A stretch of 64,000 nt of DNA, from positions 1-64,000 of the forward strand of contig JAFWZR010000031.1 of assembly GCA_017522225.1 (NCBI GenBank), written 5' to 3'. The notes beneath the pieces were generated by a model, which worked only from the letters and a program-made list of their open reading frames with translations, was not told where the DNA came from and did not search any database. Made by a program: the position numbers and the translations under genes. Origin of the DNA: Clostridia bacterium (GTDB taxonomy: Bacteria; Bacillota; Clostridia; Oscillospirales; Acutalibacteraceae). Position 1 is the stretch's first letter; each line of letters begins with the position of its first letter. Positions 35,143 through 42,132 of the stretch are shown here, one piece after another.

Positions 35143-35172
35143 ATTATAACCTTATAATACTATTTTTGTCAA
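35143..35172 (-). promoter_or_regulatory. Promoter of the HipA-like gene
   Basis: Minus strand TTGACA (35167-35172), 18 bases, TATAAT (35143-35148), then TAGGAGGTGATGAT and the ATG. Confidence 0.7.
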
Positions 35173-35232
35173 TTATAAAGAAATCAAGAGTTCTATCCTG
35201 ACGGTGTACCTTATCAATATGTGAAAAGTATG

Positions 35233-35261
35233 TTGTAATTATTGCAAAAAAATGTTAGAAT
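35233..35261 (+). promoter_or_regulatory. Promoter of the LytTR two-component operon
   Basis: TTGTAA (35233-35238), 17 bases, TAGAAT (35256-35261), 34 bases before the response-regulator ATG. No CATTTCAG-type repeats are visible ahead of it, so autoregulation through that motif is not indicated. Confidence 0.6.
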
Positions 35262-35295
35262 AAATGTTGATAAAATCAACTTTACAGGTGAGAAA

Positions 35296-36012
35296 ATGAA
35301 AATTGCCATATGCGATAATGAACAGATAATACTTGACGAAATTTCACGCGAAATAGAAGAATATGCCAACTCACAGGATTTTGACCTTACTTATGAAACT
35401 TTCAAATCATACGAGAGCCTTACAGACAGAATCGACGAATTCGACCTGTTTGTGCTTGACCACAATATGGATGACTTTATTATTAACCCTGATGAATCTC
35501 CTCTTATGACAGGCAAAGAATTTGCAAGGATTATCCGCAAGTCATCAGACAGTAAAAAAGGAATCATCATTCTTACTGCATATCACGATATTGTATATGA
35601 CACTTTTGATATCGGCTTAGTGTGGTTCCTTCGTAAACCCACAAGCAAAGAAGACCTGTTTAAGGCATTGGATAATTACTTTTATTCAGTTACCAACTCC
35701 GGCACCGTAGCCGTAAATATCAATAACGAAATCCACTTTGTGGACACAGACAAAATACATTATATTGAAGTTTTTCACAAGGATGTTTTCATTCATACTG
35801 ATGATGAAACTCTGCGATGCCACAAATCAATTACCGAGTTTGAAAAAGAGCTTACTAATTTCGGCTTTTTCAGAACACACCGTTCGTATCTTGTAAATGT
35901 TTCTAAAATCAAAAGTATCAACAGTAAAACTGCTGTTATGAAAAACGGTGATACAGTTTATACCAGCGAAAAGAACTACGCAAAGCTTCGTGAACTGTAT
36001 CTTGAAGCTTGA
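35296..36012 (+). CDS. LytTR-family response regulator
   Basis: A 238-residue response regulator of the AgrA/ComE type. The receiver domain (1-120) has the acidic start MKIAICDNEQ, a phospho-acceptor Asp in FVLDHNMDD, the Thr in IILTAYHD and the Lys in FLRKPTS. The LytTR DNA-binding domain (about 140-235) has IHYIEVFHKDVFIHT and FFRTHRSYLVNVSKIKS. LytTR proteins bind direct repeats about 21 bp apart; two such repeat pairs lie in this window at 42069-42097 and 44509-44537. I moved the start to 35296 because AGGTGA precedes this ATG and the receiver fold begins there. It overlaps the kinase region closely and forms an operon with it. Confidence 0.88.
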   Translation: MKIAICDNEQIILDEISREIEEYANSQDFDLTYETFKSYESLTDRIDEFDLFVLDHNMDDFIINPDESPLMTGKEFARIIRKSSDSKKGIIILTAYHDIVYDTFDIGLVWFLRKPTSKEDLFKALDNYFYSVTNSGTVAVNINNEIHFVDTDKIHYIEVFHKDVFIHTDDETLRCHKSITEFEKELTNFGFFRTHRSYLVNVSKIKSINSKTAVMKNGDTVYTSEKNYAKLRELYLEA

Positions 36013-36026
36013 TTTCAGGTGATATT

Positions 36027-37295
36027 ATGCTCATTGAATGTATTTCATATCTTGCTAAGAACATTATCGGCACGGTTTTTGTTCTGTTCATTCTCAATAA
36101 GCTGATAGGTTACAAAGTGCAGGTCAAAAAAGTAGCAACGGCTATCTCGGCTTTGGTTCTGGTTGCTATGTCAACAGTTCCGTTTTTCGCAATCAAAGAC
36201 ACCGAACTTGTATTAAGTCTGGCTGACCTTTCAACATTGGTGCTGTTTTCGCTGTTTCCGTATTGCATATTAAAATCTACCAAGAAAAAAGTCTTTTTCC
36301 TTTTTGGTTTTATTTTAAACTCAGTTATTGATTTGATAGTTTCAGTAATATCCACAACAGCCAAAATCACATCAGAAGCAACGATAAATTGCATATATAC
36401 AGGCATTCTCTCAGTTCTGTTAATAAGTGTAATTGTTATATATTACAAACGCGATTTCATTGTGCCGGTTGACTTTTTTGAAAGTATACCTCCCCTGTTC
36501 TACATAGTTATTCTTGTTGCAAGTGTTGCAACTCAGTACACACTGATGCTTGCGCAGGATGCGACCTTCTTTGTAGATGTGGCACAATTGTTGCTGATTA
36601 TTGCCGCGGGATTCATTTTGGTTTGCCTTTCGTATATGGTGTTCAAATATATCACCGTTTCACTCAAAGAAAAAGACTCTCTTGAACAGCTTGATATGCA
36701 GATTCAGCACTACGAAGAACTTGCAGAAAAAAATCGGGATATTCGCCGTTTCAGGCACGATTTCAAAAACAATATGTATATGCTCGGTGTTATGCTTGAA
36801 GAAAACAGAATTGCTGATGCAAAAGAGCATCTTTCAAAAATGAATGTTGAAATCAAAGAAACCGAAAGTAAGTTCGCAACGGGAAATCATTTTGCCGATG
36901 CATTGATTGCCCACAAGGCGGACGAAGCATTGAAAAGCAATATTCAAATCACCTTTAACGGAAGCCTTTCGCCTGACAAAATTCACAACAGTGACCTTTG
37001 CACCATTCTTGCCAACTCCCTTGACAACGCAGTAAGAGCTTGCACAAACCTCGCGCCGTGCACAGTACACATCGATGCATTAACAAACGAAAAAGGATGC
37101 ACTATTACGGTCACCAACCCTGTGTCGAAAAAAATCGAAATCAAAAATAATACAATCAAAACCTCAAAAAAAGACCCCGAAAACCACGGCTTCGGTATAG
37201 GCAACATAAAAAGAACGGCACAAAAATATGACGGATTTGTTACACTCAACAGTACGGACTCTGAATTTTCAATCAAAGTCGGACTACTGTTTTAA
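36027..37295 (+). CDS. GHKL sensor histidine kinase (AgrC-like)
   Basis: A 422-residue membrane kinase with about six N-terminal helices (to about 205), a short coiled coil and a GHKL ATPase domain. The phospho-accepting His lies in RRFRHDFKNN (about 247), the N box is LANSLDNAVRAC (about 340), and the G box is HGFGIGNIKR (about 396). It is the partner of the LytTR regulator and probably senses a peptide or envelope signal. ATG 36027 was chosen with AGGTGATATT just before it; a TTG start at 36009 would overlap the regulator stop. No pheromone precursor gene was recognised next to it. Confidence 0.85.
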   Translation: MLIECISYLAKNIIGTVFVLFILNKLIGYKVQVKKVATAISALVLVAMSTVPFFAIKDTELVLSLADLSTLVLFSLFPYCILKSTKKKVFFLFGFILNSVIDLIVSVISTTAKITSEATINCIYTGILSVLLISVIVIYYKRDFIVPVDFFESIPPLFYIVILVASVATQYTLMLAQDATFFVDVAQLLLIIAAGFILVCLSYMVFKYITVSLKEKDSLEQLDMQIQHYEELAEKNRDIRRFRHDFKNNMYMLGVMLEENRIADAKEHLSKMNVEIKETESKFATGNHFADALIAHKADEALKSNIQITFNGSLSPDKIHNSDLCTILANSLDNAVRACTNLAPCTVHIDALTNEKGCTITVTNPVSKKIEIKNNTIKTSKKDPENHGFGIGNIKRTAQKYDGFVTLNSTDSEFSIKVGLLF

Positions 37296-37308
37296 ACCGA
37301 AAAAGGCA

Positions 37309-37338
37309 AACGCGGCAGAGCAAAAACTCTGTCGCGTT
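37309..37338. terminator. Bidirectional terminator
   Basis: A 12-bp stem AACGCGGCAGAG/CTCTGTCGCGTT (one G-T pair) with loop CAAAAA, then TTATTTTACTTT. It lies between the convergent kinase and papain-like paralog 2 and is a relative of 30863-30892. Confidence 0.8.
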
Positions 37339-37352
37339 TTATTTTACTTTCC

Positions 37353-38288
37353 TTATCCTATTCTTGTTTTCAGTGAACCGGAGCTTACGGTTTCGAGTTC
37401 TGCATCATCGTCTGAACCCCGCTGTTTAAAACAATCCTCAGGATTGTCGTGAGGCTGCATTGCTACATTCTTATTTCCGCCTTTAGTGTTCGCCTGTGCT
37501 TTAGTAAAAACCGGGAACATCATCGGCATAAAGAATTTGTCAGAAACGCTGTTCCATACTTTTGATGCAAAGAATGTACAATTGAAATACAAATCCCAGT
37601 AATTCCAGCCTTTGATTTCTTTGTTTACTTTCAGAAGCTGGTCTTTTGTGACATCCATTCCCAACCAGTTTGCACTTCTGAGCCCGAATTTTGTCGCACT
37701 GTATCGTTCAACATTGTAGTAAACACCTATACCGTCTCTGCGGGTCATAAGAAACGTACCGACAGACACACTGCCGAAGGGGGCGACCGTGTAATAGCCT
37801 ACGGGAATTTCACCGTCAAATGTGCTTTCAATGTAAATCCATGAATGACCGAGGAAAACGATTTCCGAGCAGATATACATTCTGCCTACGAGTGTATCAC
37901 CCGGAATCTCGTCGAACGTAGGTTTAGGCTGTTCGGGTTCAACGGGGTCTTCCGGTTCAACAGGTACATCAGGATTGTCAGGATTATCAGGATCATCAGG
38001 ATTGTCAGGATTGTCGGGATTTTCAGGTTCAGTCGGAGGTTCGATAGGGTTTTCAGGGTTTGAAGGTTGTTCAGGGTCAATCGGCACTTCGGAATCTACG
38101 CTTCCATCCGTACTTTCCGATTCATCTGTGTCAAGCTGCGTTAATCCGTCATCTATCAGTCCCATACAGACATCAAAAATTCCGACAGTCACCTTTTCAA
38201 CCGTATCTGCTTGTGCAAATACCGGAGTTGAAAAAGCCAACATCAACGCAAGCACGAGAGCTATTATTTTTACTAAGCTATGCTTCAT
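37353..38288 (-). CDS. Secreted putative permuted papain-fold protein, paralog 2
   Basis: A 311-residue exported protein, close paralog of 30904-31752. It has a signal peptide (1-25), a Pro/Glu/Asp/Asn stalk (about 60-120) with tandem NPD units, and a globular domain with FLGHSWIYIES (His) and YFNCTFFASKVWN (Cys), the order of permuted NlpC/P60-like enzymes. The domain is about 85% identical to paralog 1 and ends in the same SSGSLKTRIG, while the stalks have diverged. It is the last gene of a likely four-gene operon (41991 down to 37353), 40 bases after the BspA/WWQW gene. Peptidoglycan amide hydrolysis is a hypothesis, not shown. Confidence 0.65.
   Translation of the reverse strand: MKHSLVKIIALVLALMLAFSTPVFAQADTVEKVTVGIFDVCMGLIDDGLTQLDTDESESTDGSVDSEVPIDPEQPSNPENPIEPPTEPENPDNPDNPDDPDNPDNPDVPVEPEDPVEPEQPKPTFDEIPGDTLVGRMYICSEIVFLGHSWIYIESTFDGEIPVGYYTVAPFGSVSVGTFLMTRRDGIGVYYNVERYSATKFGLRSANWLGMDVTKDQLLKVNKEIKGWNYWDLYFNCTFFASKVWNSVSDKFFMPMMFPVFTKAQANTKGGNKNVAMQPHDNPEDCFKQRGSDDDAELETVSSGSLKTRIG
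37969..38031 (-). repeat. 9-bp tandem repeat in the stalk region
   Basis: Seven imperfect 9-base units (TCAGGATTG and variants) encoding the NPD/NPDDPD stalk of the papain-like protein. Length variation here would keep frame and change stalk length. Confidence 0.75.
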
Positions 38289-38328
38289 AAAACTTTCCCT
38301 TCTTATTTAAACGACGAATATAAGGATA

Positions 38329-39216
38329 TTAATACCAAATCCATCCGAAAAGAACGATAACAATAATCCACTGCCACCAAGCGTAGCTTACATTAACATT
38401 GCAGGTGTCAGAAACGGTATTGCCGTATTCATCTGTTACGGTACAGGTAATTGTTGCGTTACCTGTGCCTGTCGCTTTAACATTTCCGTTGCTGTCAACC
38501 GTTGCAACCGAAGTGTTTGATGAAGAATACTTAACAGTATACTTCACGCCTGCATCTGCGTTGATATTACAATCTATTTTTGCTGAAGCCTTATAATTTA
38601 TTGAGATATCGCCAATTGATACAGAGTTGACCTTACCGACTTTTTCATTTTCATCGTCTTCACCGGGGAAGTGAATTTCTGCATCCACAAGACAATCGTT
38701 ATTGTCAGCGATTTTAAGTTTAAGAGCTGCCCACTGCTCCGGTGTACCGTTAAAATAAACATCCTTAATAGCTGTGCAGTCACCGAAAGCATCAACTTCA
38801 ATTTCTTTCATAGTTGAAGGGATATATACCGTCTTGAGAGATGTTGCTGAACCGAAAGCACCTTCGCCAATTGACTCTACGCCTTCAGCAATCTGAACCT
38901 CTTCAAGATTCTCACAATTCCAATTGATTGGGTGGTCATATACATAGAACAATGTTCTGCCGAATGCATTTTTACCAATACGTGTTATGCCGTCAGTTAT
39001 AACAATCTTTTTTATGTCAGCGGCATATCCCTGTGTCCAGTCTTCACCGTCGTTTTTATCAGCCATTTCACCCTCACCTGAGATTGTGAGTGTACCATTT
39101 TCAAGTGTCCACGTCAGGTCCTGACGGTAATCATATAAATTTCCCGCTGCAAATGATGCAACAGTAAGACTCATCACACACAAGATTGCCAATAAAATAG
39201 ATACTAATTTTTTCAT
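38329..39216 (-). CDS. Short BspA-like protein with Big2 domain and WWQW tail, copy 2
   Basis: A 295-residue exported protein: signal peptide (1-23), an abbreviated first module (LTWTLENGTLTISGEGEM), about four LRR_5-type repeats, a DVYFNGTPEQW cap, a Big2 domain (about 195-275) and the tail AWWQWIIVIVLFGWIWY. It is the small sibling of 31813-33507 and likewise sits immediately before a papain-like gene (gap 40 bases). It probably belongs to the operon started by the LytTR-linked promoter at 42030. Confidence 0.82.
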   Translation of the reverse strand: MKKLVSILLAILCVMSLTVASFAAGNLYDYRQDLTWTLENGTLTISGEGEMADKNDGEDWTQGYAADIKKIVITDGITRIGKNAFGRTLFYVYDHPINWNCENLEEVQIAEGVESIGEGAFGSATSLKTVYIPSTMKEIEVDAFGDCTAIKDVYFNGTPEQWAALKLKIADNNDCLVDAEIHFPGEDDENEKVGKVNSVSIGDISINYKASAKIDCNINADAGVKYTVKYSSSNTSVATVDSNGNVKATGTGNATITCTVTDEYGNTVSDTCNVNVSYAWWQWIIVIVLFGWIWY

Positions 39217-39297
39217 TTTAACAACTTCTTTCTGCCTTTAGGCTTAAATAATAATTAATCATTTTTTGATTTCGTTTTTACTCCTGTTCCTTCGTTA

Positions 39298-40521
39298 TCA
39301 GAAAGCAGAAAGAGTAAACTGTTTTACGGGCTTGAGCATATCCTGTTCTGCCTCTGCAAGGGAACTGTATGCCATGTACCATGCGTTGGAGTCGATTTTC
39401 AGCTTATCAATGTCAACTATGCTGTTGTTGCTGTATTGCTTAACATTGTCGCACCATACTGCATAATATGAGTCTGTCCCTCTGAAGAAGTAAACAACTG
39501 AGTTGTAGTAACGAGTACCGTCATAGACATATAATATTGTCTTTTCAAGAGTACAATTCTGGTCGGGGAATCTGTTTTTAATATCGTCCTTTGCTTTTTG
39601 CGTAATCTTAGCAAGGTCAGCAGAATTGATGGTGTTAGCCTCAACATAAGAAATGTATGTTATATTAACATCCGCTTCCGTCTTCGCAAGAAGAATACCG
39701 TAGTTCTTATATCCGTCTGCCTCAACTGAAGTAACAAGCTTGTGCGTACCCTTGGTTTTGTCGTAATTATCAGACCTTGAATGGACACTAATCTCGAAAG
39801 ACCGGAAGTTGTCACCGTACACACGGATTTTGCCGTTCTCTGTCTTTACATTTATGCCATCTTTACCGTAATCCCTGACATAATTATCCTTAACTTTGAT
39901 TGTCACATTGTTGTTAAGTGTAGAATCAATAACAACTCCCTCAACAGCATCGAAAACATCAATCGTCACGCCTTCCTCAAGACCGGAAACAGTGAATTCA
40001 AACTCCTGCTCCTCACCTCCCGAAATTCCCTTTGTATATGCCGGGCTTTCTTCGAGCTTGTCCTGAGCAATTCTGACTGTAAATACAACCTTGTCACCAT
40101 TTGAAAGAGTTCCGTTGTTTTCAGATGTTATTTCGTATGTAATGTAACCTGCAATAGGAGCATAATGACCATCGACATACCCGTCGTCTTTACCATCGGA
40201 TATGTCGCTCTGAAGTGCCGCCCAATTTATCAAACTGTCAGCATTTTCAACAAAACCGTATCCGTTAAGACCTGAGTATTCAAGCTCTTCAGCAACATAT
40301 TTTTTAAGAGAAACCTTTGAGGTTGCAGAAGATGATATAACAATCACAAGAATAATTACAGCTAATACGCCAAAACCGATTCCGCCAAAGGTAATGAGTT
40401 TCTTTTTGTCGGTTTTTGACTGTGTGTTATTAATTTTTTCTGTTTTCCCGATTTCAAGGCCGCAGGAGCTACACATTTTGCTACCGTCAGGATTTTCTTT
40501 TCCGCAATGATTACAATACAT
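39298..40521 (-). CDS. Zinc-ribbon membrane protein
   Basis: A 407-residue protein. The N-terminus is a zinc ribbon with two CxxC knuckles (C3/C6 and C17/C20: MYCNHCGKENPDGSKMCSSCG), followed by one transmembrane helix (about 45-67: FGGIGFGVLAVIILVIVI). An extracytoplasmic region of about 330 residues follows, with beta-rich domains and a C-terminal alpha/beta part ending in KPVKQFTLSAF. The topology puts the zinc ribbon in the cytoplasm. The family is a common hypothetical one in Clostridia. Its function is not known. It lies between BspA-like genes with gaps of 57 and 81 bases, in the presumed LytTR-controlled operon. Confidence 0.6.
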   Translation of the reverse strand: MYCNHCGKENPDGSKMCSSCGLEIGKTEKINNTQSKTDKKKLITFGGIGFGVLAVIILVIVISSSATSKVSLKKYVAEELEYSGLNGYGFVENADSLINWAALQSDISDGKDDGYVDGHYAPIAGYITYEITSENNGTLSNGDKVVFTVRIAQDKLEESPAYTKGISGGEEQEFEFTVSGLEEGVTIDVFDAVEGVVIDSTLNNNVTIKVKDNYVRDYGKDGINVKTENGKIRVYGDNFRSFEISVHSRSDNYDKTKGTHKLVTSVEADGYKNYGILLAKTEADVNITYISYVEANTINSADLAKITQKAKDDIKNRFPDQNCTLEKTILYVYDGTRYYNSVVYFFRGTDSYYAVWCDNVKQYSNNSIVDIDKLKIDSNAWYMAYSSLAEAEQDMLKPVKQFTLSAF

Positions 40522-40578
40522 AAACTTCCTCCTTGACTGTTATATATGCATTGATAAGGTTTACCACCTTGATATCCT

Positions 40579-41991
40579 TCAGATTCCCAAAAGATTTTTG
40601 AACCAATCAAAAACTTTTATAAAGAAATTTGAAATTTTGTTGAAGAACCCAACTATCTTATCCCCGAAGGTTGGCTCTTCTTCAGGCTCGACAATCGGGT
40701 CGGGATTTACGGTTACATTTTTGAGCAAATCGTCATTTCCTTCTGCCACTGCAACAGCGTCCCACTGTACCTGAGTGCCGTCAAACTTTGTTTCGGTAAG
40801 AGCTGTGAAGCCTGTGAAAACATTTTCACCGATTGCTGTAATACCGTTGCCGATTTCAACTGTTGTAACGATATCCTTGAAAACATCAAAGCCTGAATAA
40901 TTGTCAGCGATTGCACCGTTGCCTGTGATTGAAAGCACACCGTTTTCACGGTCGATTGCCCATTCTACACCTTCACCGCAAGTGCCTGATGTGAGGGTTG
41001 AGAGGGGTTTAACAGGATTGCCGCGGTCTCTGCAGAAAACATAAAGGTCATAATAAAGATTTGTTAATGCCTTGTAATATGCATAATCTTCAGGCTCTCT
41101 TCCCATCTGAGTATGTAACTCTTCCGTGTATTCTACATAATCTAATGTGTTTGCGTAATCCAACCAACCGCTATAAAGTGTAGTGTAATATTCTTTCATA
41201 GCCACGGGGTCATCTGTGTCCTCAGGTGCTACGATTTCACTCTGAATTTCATCCATTTTATCCGTGAATTCATCGAATTTTTCTTCATTGCAATAGCTGT
41301 AGTATACCGTGAAGTATTCAAATGCTACCATCTTACTCAAAGTTTCTAAATCTAAATATTCAAATATTAGTGTTTCATCTATACTTTCCTGAGTATCATT
41401 TACATAAATGTTAGCAAACTTAATATACATCATGTTGCCTATACCTGCGAAATCACCTTTGATTTTTTCAAACTGACCTTCCTCAACGATATACAGGGTG
41501 TACTCGTTTTCATTCAAAACAACTCCGTCAAGTTCCGGGTTATAAATATTGAATCCCTCTGTCACAAATTGTGTTGCATCCTGGTGCAGAACAATATCCT
41601 TGTCCGGACACTTTATCGGATAGCATACCAAAGCACAGCGTTCTTCATCACCATCAACGTAATTACAATAAAGCGCATTATCGTAAACAAACCATTCGGT
41701 GCTGTCTTCGTCAACTACAATTTTTTCAAGATTGCAAAAGTAAAAGCAGTAGGCAAAATTATCAGCAATACCACATTCTTCGTCAAAATACACTGTTTTT
41801 ACTTTTTCACAAAAAGTTAATACTGCTTCATCTGTTTCTTCAATTCCTAAATCTTCAAACCAATTTTCTGTCATAAGATACAATGTACCTGTTTCTTCGT
41901 CAAAGTACGAAACTTCCTCCGCTGCGAATGAAACCACCGTCAGGTTCATCACGCAAAGGATTGCCAATAAAATTGATAATAATTTTTTCAT
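40579..41991 (-). CDS. Secreted BspA-related protein with amphipathic C-terminal helix
   Basis: A 470-residue exported protein: signal peptide (1-24), an N-terminal LRR-like region of low regularity, an acidic central region (about 220-340), then a single SGTCGEGVEW...LSITGNGAI module with one LRR_5-type repeat. It ends in a Phe/Lys-rich amphipathic helix (FFNKISNFFIKVFDWFKNLLGI). The Big2/WWQW tail of its neighbours is absent. First gene after the promoter carrying CATTTCAG direct repeats, so it is predicted to be under LytTR control. Its role is unknown beyond being surface-exposed. Confidence 0.7.
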   Translation of the reverse strand: MKKLLSILLAILCVMNLTVVSFAAEEVSYFDEETGTLYLMTENWFEDLGIEETDEAVLTFCEKVKTVYFDEECGIADNFAYCFYFCNLEKIVVDEDSTEWFVYDNALYCNYVDGDEERCALVCYPIKCPDKDIVLHQDATQFVTEGFNIYNPELDGVVLNENEYTLYIVEEGQFEKIKGDFAGIGNMMYIKFANIYVNDTQESIDETLIFEYLDLETLSKMVAFEYFTVYYSYCNEEKFDEFTDKMDEIQSEIVAPEDTDDPVAMKEYYTTLYSGWLDYANTLDYVEYTEELHTQMGREPEDYAYYKALTNLYYDLYVFCRDRGNPVKPLSTLTSGTCGEGVEWAIDRENGVLSITGNGAIADNYSGFDVFKDIVTTVEIGNGITAIGENVFTGFTALTETKFDGTQVQWDAVAVAEGNDDLLKNVTVNPDPIVEPEEEPTFGDKIVGFFNKISNFFIKVFDWFKNLLGI

Positions 41992-42029
41992 AATACATCT
42001 TCCTTCTGCCGTTTGGCTATGATGTACAT

Positions 42030-42097
42030 ATTATAATATTTCAAACACAATATTTTTTACACAAAGACCTGAAATGGGCTTTTGGGGGTCTGAAATG
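42030..42097 (-). promoter_or_regulatory. LytTR-type direct repeats and promoter for the 41991 operon
   Basis: Minus strand: CATTTCAG (42090-42097), 13 bases, CATTTCAG (42069-42076), i.e. perfect repeats with a 21-bp period. After 33 bases comes TATAAT (42030-42035). A good -35 box is missing, as expected for an activated promoter. Similar CATTTCAG-like direct repeats are bound by LytTR regulators such as ComE. Confidence 0.65.
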
Positions 42098-42098
42098 A

Positions 42099-42127
42099 AA
42101 AACCGACGGATTTCAATCCGTCGGTTT
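42099..42127 (-). terminator. Terminator of the 42133-44412 gene
   Basis: A 13-bp perfect stem AAAACCGACGGAT/ATCCGTCGGTTTT (small loop) followed on the minus strand by TTCATTTC. It lies six bases after the large BspA-like gene and directly upstream of the LytTR repeat site. Confidence 0.8.
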
Positions 42128-42132
42128 TGCTT

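Noticed and set aside
36009..36026. TTG start for the histidine kinase overlapping the response-regulator stop
   Set aside because: The ATG at 36027 has an AGGTGA box at proper distance, while the TTG does not.
37960..38060. Short regularly spaced repeats resembling a CRISPR array
   Set aside because: The units are 9 bases without spacers and encode a Pro/Asp/Asn stalk in the correct frame; there are no cas genes.
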